DNA from: Gracilaria vermiculophylla
Lineage: Eukaryota > Rhodophyta > Florideophyceae > Gracilariales > Gracilariaceae
Assembly: GCA_019155205.2 (NCBI GenBank)
Contig: JAHNZQ020000172.1
Span: 1,592,946 to 1,613,193 of the forward strand
Reading direction: 5' to 3'
Length of the DNA: 20,248 bases
Shown: positions 18,431 through 20,248 of the stretch, piece by piece
Numbering within the stretch: position 1 is the first letter of the stretch
Layout: every line of letters starts with the position of its first letter
The notes under the pieces: model-generated
What the model was told of the DNA's origin: nothing
Database searches by the model: none
What the model saw: only the letters and a program-made list of their open reading frames with translations
Position numbers and translations under genes: made by a program

Positions 18431-20105
18431 TTGGAAGTGGAAAAAAATCACTCTCTTCCTCCTCCTATACAGACCCCTCAGAACCCCCAATGGAAACCTG
18501 CCTACAAGACTTTCAAACAACCGACTCCGTCGGTTGGCGCAGCTCGCGCAGCGCTCACCAGCAGATGGCCGTCATATTGGAGGAGCCTGAAAGTCTCTTT
18601 CGGAATCTTGCCTCCTCTGTGAAGCGTTTCAGGTATCGCCCTAGCAGAGTGCAAGATCGGAGGCAAGCGAAATCCTCCGTGAGACCTCCAGAGAATGCAG
18701 ACGTGTAGGTTGAAGAACCGCGCACGGCATCGCAGCCCCCACTGGAGGAGTGGCAGGGACGAGAAAACCAGGAGGCTAACTTTATCCTGGAGTCACTGGC
18801 TCCGCGCCTCATGGAGTGGCAGTCACAGGAGCGTTTCCAAAGAATTCCTGCAGGTGTTGAGGCGCATTTTGGAGCGCACCGCCACGTCATTGCGGAGGGA
18901 ACCGCAACGGAGAGTGCTCACTGTCCAGTGGAGGCCTTGCTGGACTTCAACCCCCTCCTAGAGGTGATTCCAGATGTTATCCATTCAGAAGCTCATTCCC
19001 AAACCGCGCAGCTGCTCCACACAGTGGCGTTTTGAATTCATTATTCCGTAAAGTAGAAGTTGCCTCTTTTAACATCTAGGTTGACCCCGGGCAGAAAAAG
19101 ACAGGATACTACCACCCTCTACGCCAGATCAGGAAAAGATACTGCCGTAGACAGACGGAAACACATCAAGAATATTTCTATCCACCGTCTGGACGTGTCG
19201 TTTCACGGGAGAAAGCAGGATACCACTCGCGAAGTATTTCACCTGAAGAGAGAAAAACAGGATACTCTTCGGGGGAATCGCGAGAGCGGGGGTATCGTCA
19301 GACTCCCTGACAAACTGTGGGAAGGACGCCGAAAGTAACAGAAGTAGAAAAGAAAAAACCGATACACAGGTTTGGAGAGACGCTCAGACTTTGAATCCGT
19401 AGACCGCCCCAGCTCGGAGGACAGTATACCTCCCACGGAGAGAAGCAAAAGAGTCCGGAAGACCGTCGCGCTTAACGATCTCTTTTCCAAAGTGGTGGAT
19501 AATGATACCTACAGGTTGAATTATCGCTCCCCTCTTTACGACGCGTCGGTTGCTATATGACTCACGAAGATTCAACGCCGCGAAAATATTTTGATGAAGA
19601 AGCATTGCTTCTCAGGTGAGGACCCCATCTCGGTGTTGAATTTTCACACACCCTTCCGTTCAGCGTGTAATTCCAATGGTGTCCACGAAGATGCCGCCGT
19701 ATGATGCTTTCAGTGCTACCTCACGGATAAGACGCATTCGCTACTGAAGGGGTGCCTCACGGGGGAGAGCACCATTGTGGATGATCTTGGAACGGAGATC
19801 TTAATAACGTATCCGGAGGTGGTGAATTTCTTCCTCAAAACGTACGCAACGGACGAAGGGACAGCCGATGTTGACGCTGAAGTCACATCCCATAGGCAGC
19901 ATACGAGAATGACTGAAACGAAGTCCTCACAGAATCCGTGGACGAAGAAGGCCTTACGGTGTGGAAACACGTGTACTCCGAACGACTGCTGAATTCGTTG
20001 TCTGTCGAGGGACTCCTTCTCTTGACCCGCGCCAGGGTGTGTAAGCACTTGAAGTCGCAACCGAAGACGACCTGTACGGAGCTAGTATGTTTACGCTGTC
20101 AACAG
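18431..20105 (+). pseudogene. Third, divergent gag-like pseudogene
   Basis: A Pro-rich opening (LPPPIQTPQNPQWKP) shifts to the frame starting ATG at 18490, which reads to 19035 with a single TAG at 18706-18708. A hydrophilic segment (19091-19390) repeats an E-K-x-R-I-L motif with two stops. From about 19372 a third frame shows LNDLFSKVVDNDTYRLNYRS, HCFSGEDPISVLNF, DKTHSLLKGCLTGES and ITYPEVVNFFLKTYATDE, broken by stops at 19558-19560 and near 19700. A shift near 19950 leads to HVYSERLLNSLSVEGL and HLKSQP. FSGEDPISVLNF resembles the FSGENPGAVLEF block of the minus-strand gag and the CGN-VY-R-F-GL pattern recurs, so retroelement Gag is the best reading. The N-terminal half has no recognised domain. 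Confidence 0.6.
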
Positions 20106-20247
20106 CATATCCGGATTCGACGTTAATGCAGAGCACGCCAGATGCTAGTATCTCGTTGAGCAGCTTTGCGGTTTTGCGGTTGCGTTTGGTAAGCGCGTCA
20201 GAGGGGTTGCTTTGCCATGTTATCCATCGCATGTGGTTCAGCTCGTG
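20098..20247 (-). pseudogene. Copia-type RNase H, C-terminal end (partial)
   Basis: Reading leftward from the window edge, HELNHMRWITWQSNPSDALTK is followed by RNRKTAKLLNEILASGVL. The RWI-xxx-NP(A/S)DALTK pattern followed by LLNEI is the usual C-terminal end of Ty1/copia Pol, just after the last RNase H motif. The rest of the element lies beyond the window on the right. The expected 3' LTR is not seen on the left; instead the third gag-like pseudogene, on the other strand, ends within a few bases. The frame stays open past this point to 19954, but without recognisable content. Confidence 0.75.
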
Positions 20248-20248
20248 G

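Noticed and set aside
1..20248. A new defence, biosynthetic or other multi-gene system
   Set aside because: Only one intact gene is present; the rest is explained by known transposon and retrotransposon families or is too decayed to interpret.

Overview
The window looks like a eukaryotic nuclear locus. It has one open, intron-free gene for a secreted serine protease, and almost everything else is decayed transposable-element sequence. The lineage cannot be fixed from the sequence. An intron-poor gene beside Ty3/gypsy chromoviruses, Copia and Tc1 remnants would suit a red alga or another small-gened eukaryote, but that is a guess. I found no tRNA, rRNA, CRISPR array or bacterial operon.

Layout. 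1-480 is AT-rich and holds a 24-bp motif repeated in direct orientation. 481-2001 (-) encodes a subtilisin-like (S8) protease with a signal peptide, an inhibitor-type prodomain and a complete Asp/His/Asn/Ser set; it is the only gene here that looks functional. 2002-3298 is AT-rich spacer with a 72-bp tandem duplication. 3299-5859 is a nested pair of Tc1-like DD34E DNA transposons: a minus-strand copy (3376-4651) sits inside the left end of a plus-strand copy, with a duplicated TA at the junction. Both transposases are broken. 6209-6768 (+) is an unassigned acidic reading frame with one frameshift.

About 7.15-14.31 kb (-) is one long decayed Ty3/gypsy chromovirus. Read right to left it carries gag, zinc knuckle, protease, reverse transcriptase, RNase H, integrase and chromodomain in the expected order, with many stops, frameshifts and catalytic substitutions. 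15.89-17.56 kb (+) is a second, divergent copy of the same kind of gag, head-to-head with the first; it contains a 32-bp telomere-like tract. 18.43-20.1 kb (+) is a third, more distant gag-like pseudogene. At the right edge (20098-20247, -) lies the C-terminal end of a Copia-type RNase H, meeting that gag remnant at an abrupt junction.

The elements do not work together; they record successive insertions beside one host gene. I found no convincing new biological system. The most useful observations are the nested Tc1 insertion with its double-repeat ends, the 93-bp tandem duplication in the protease N-terminal region, and the internal telomere-like repeat.
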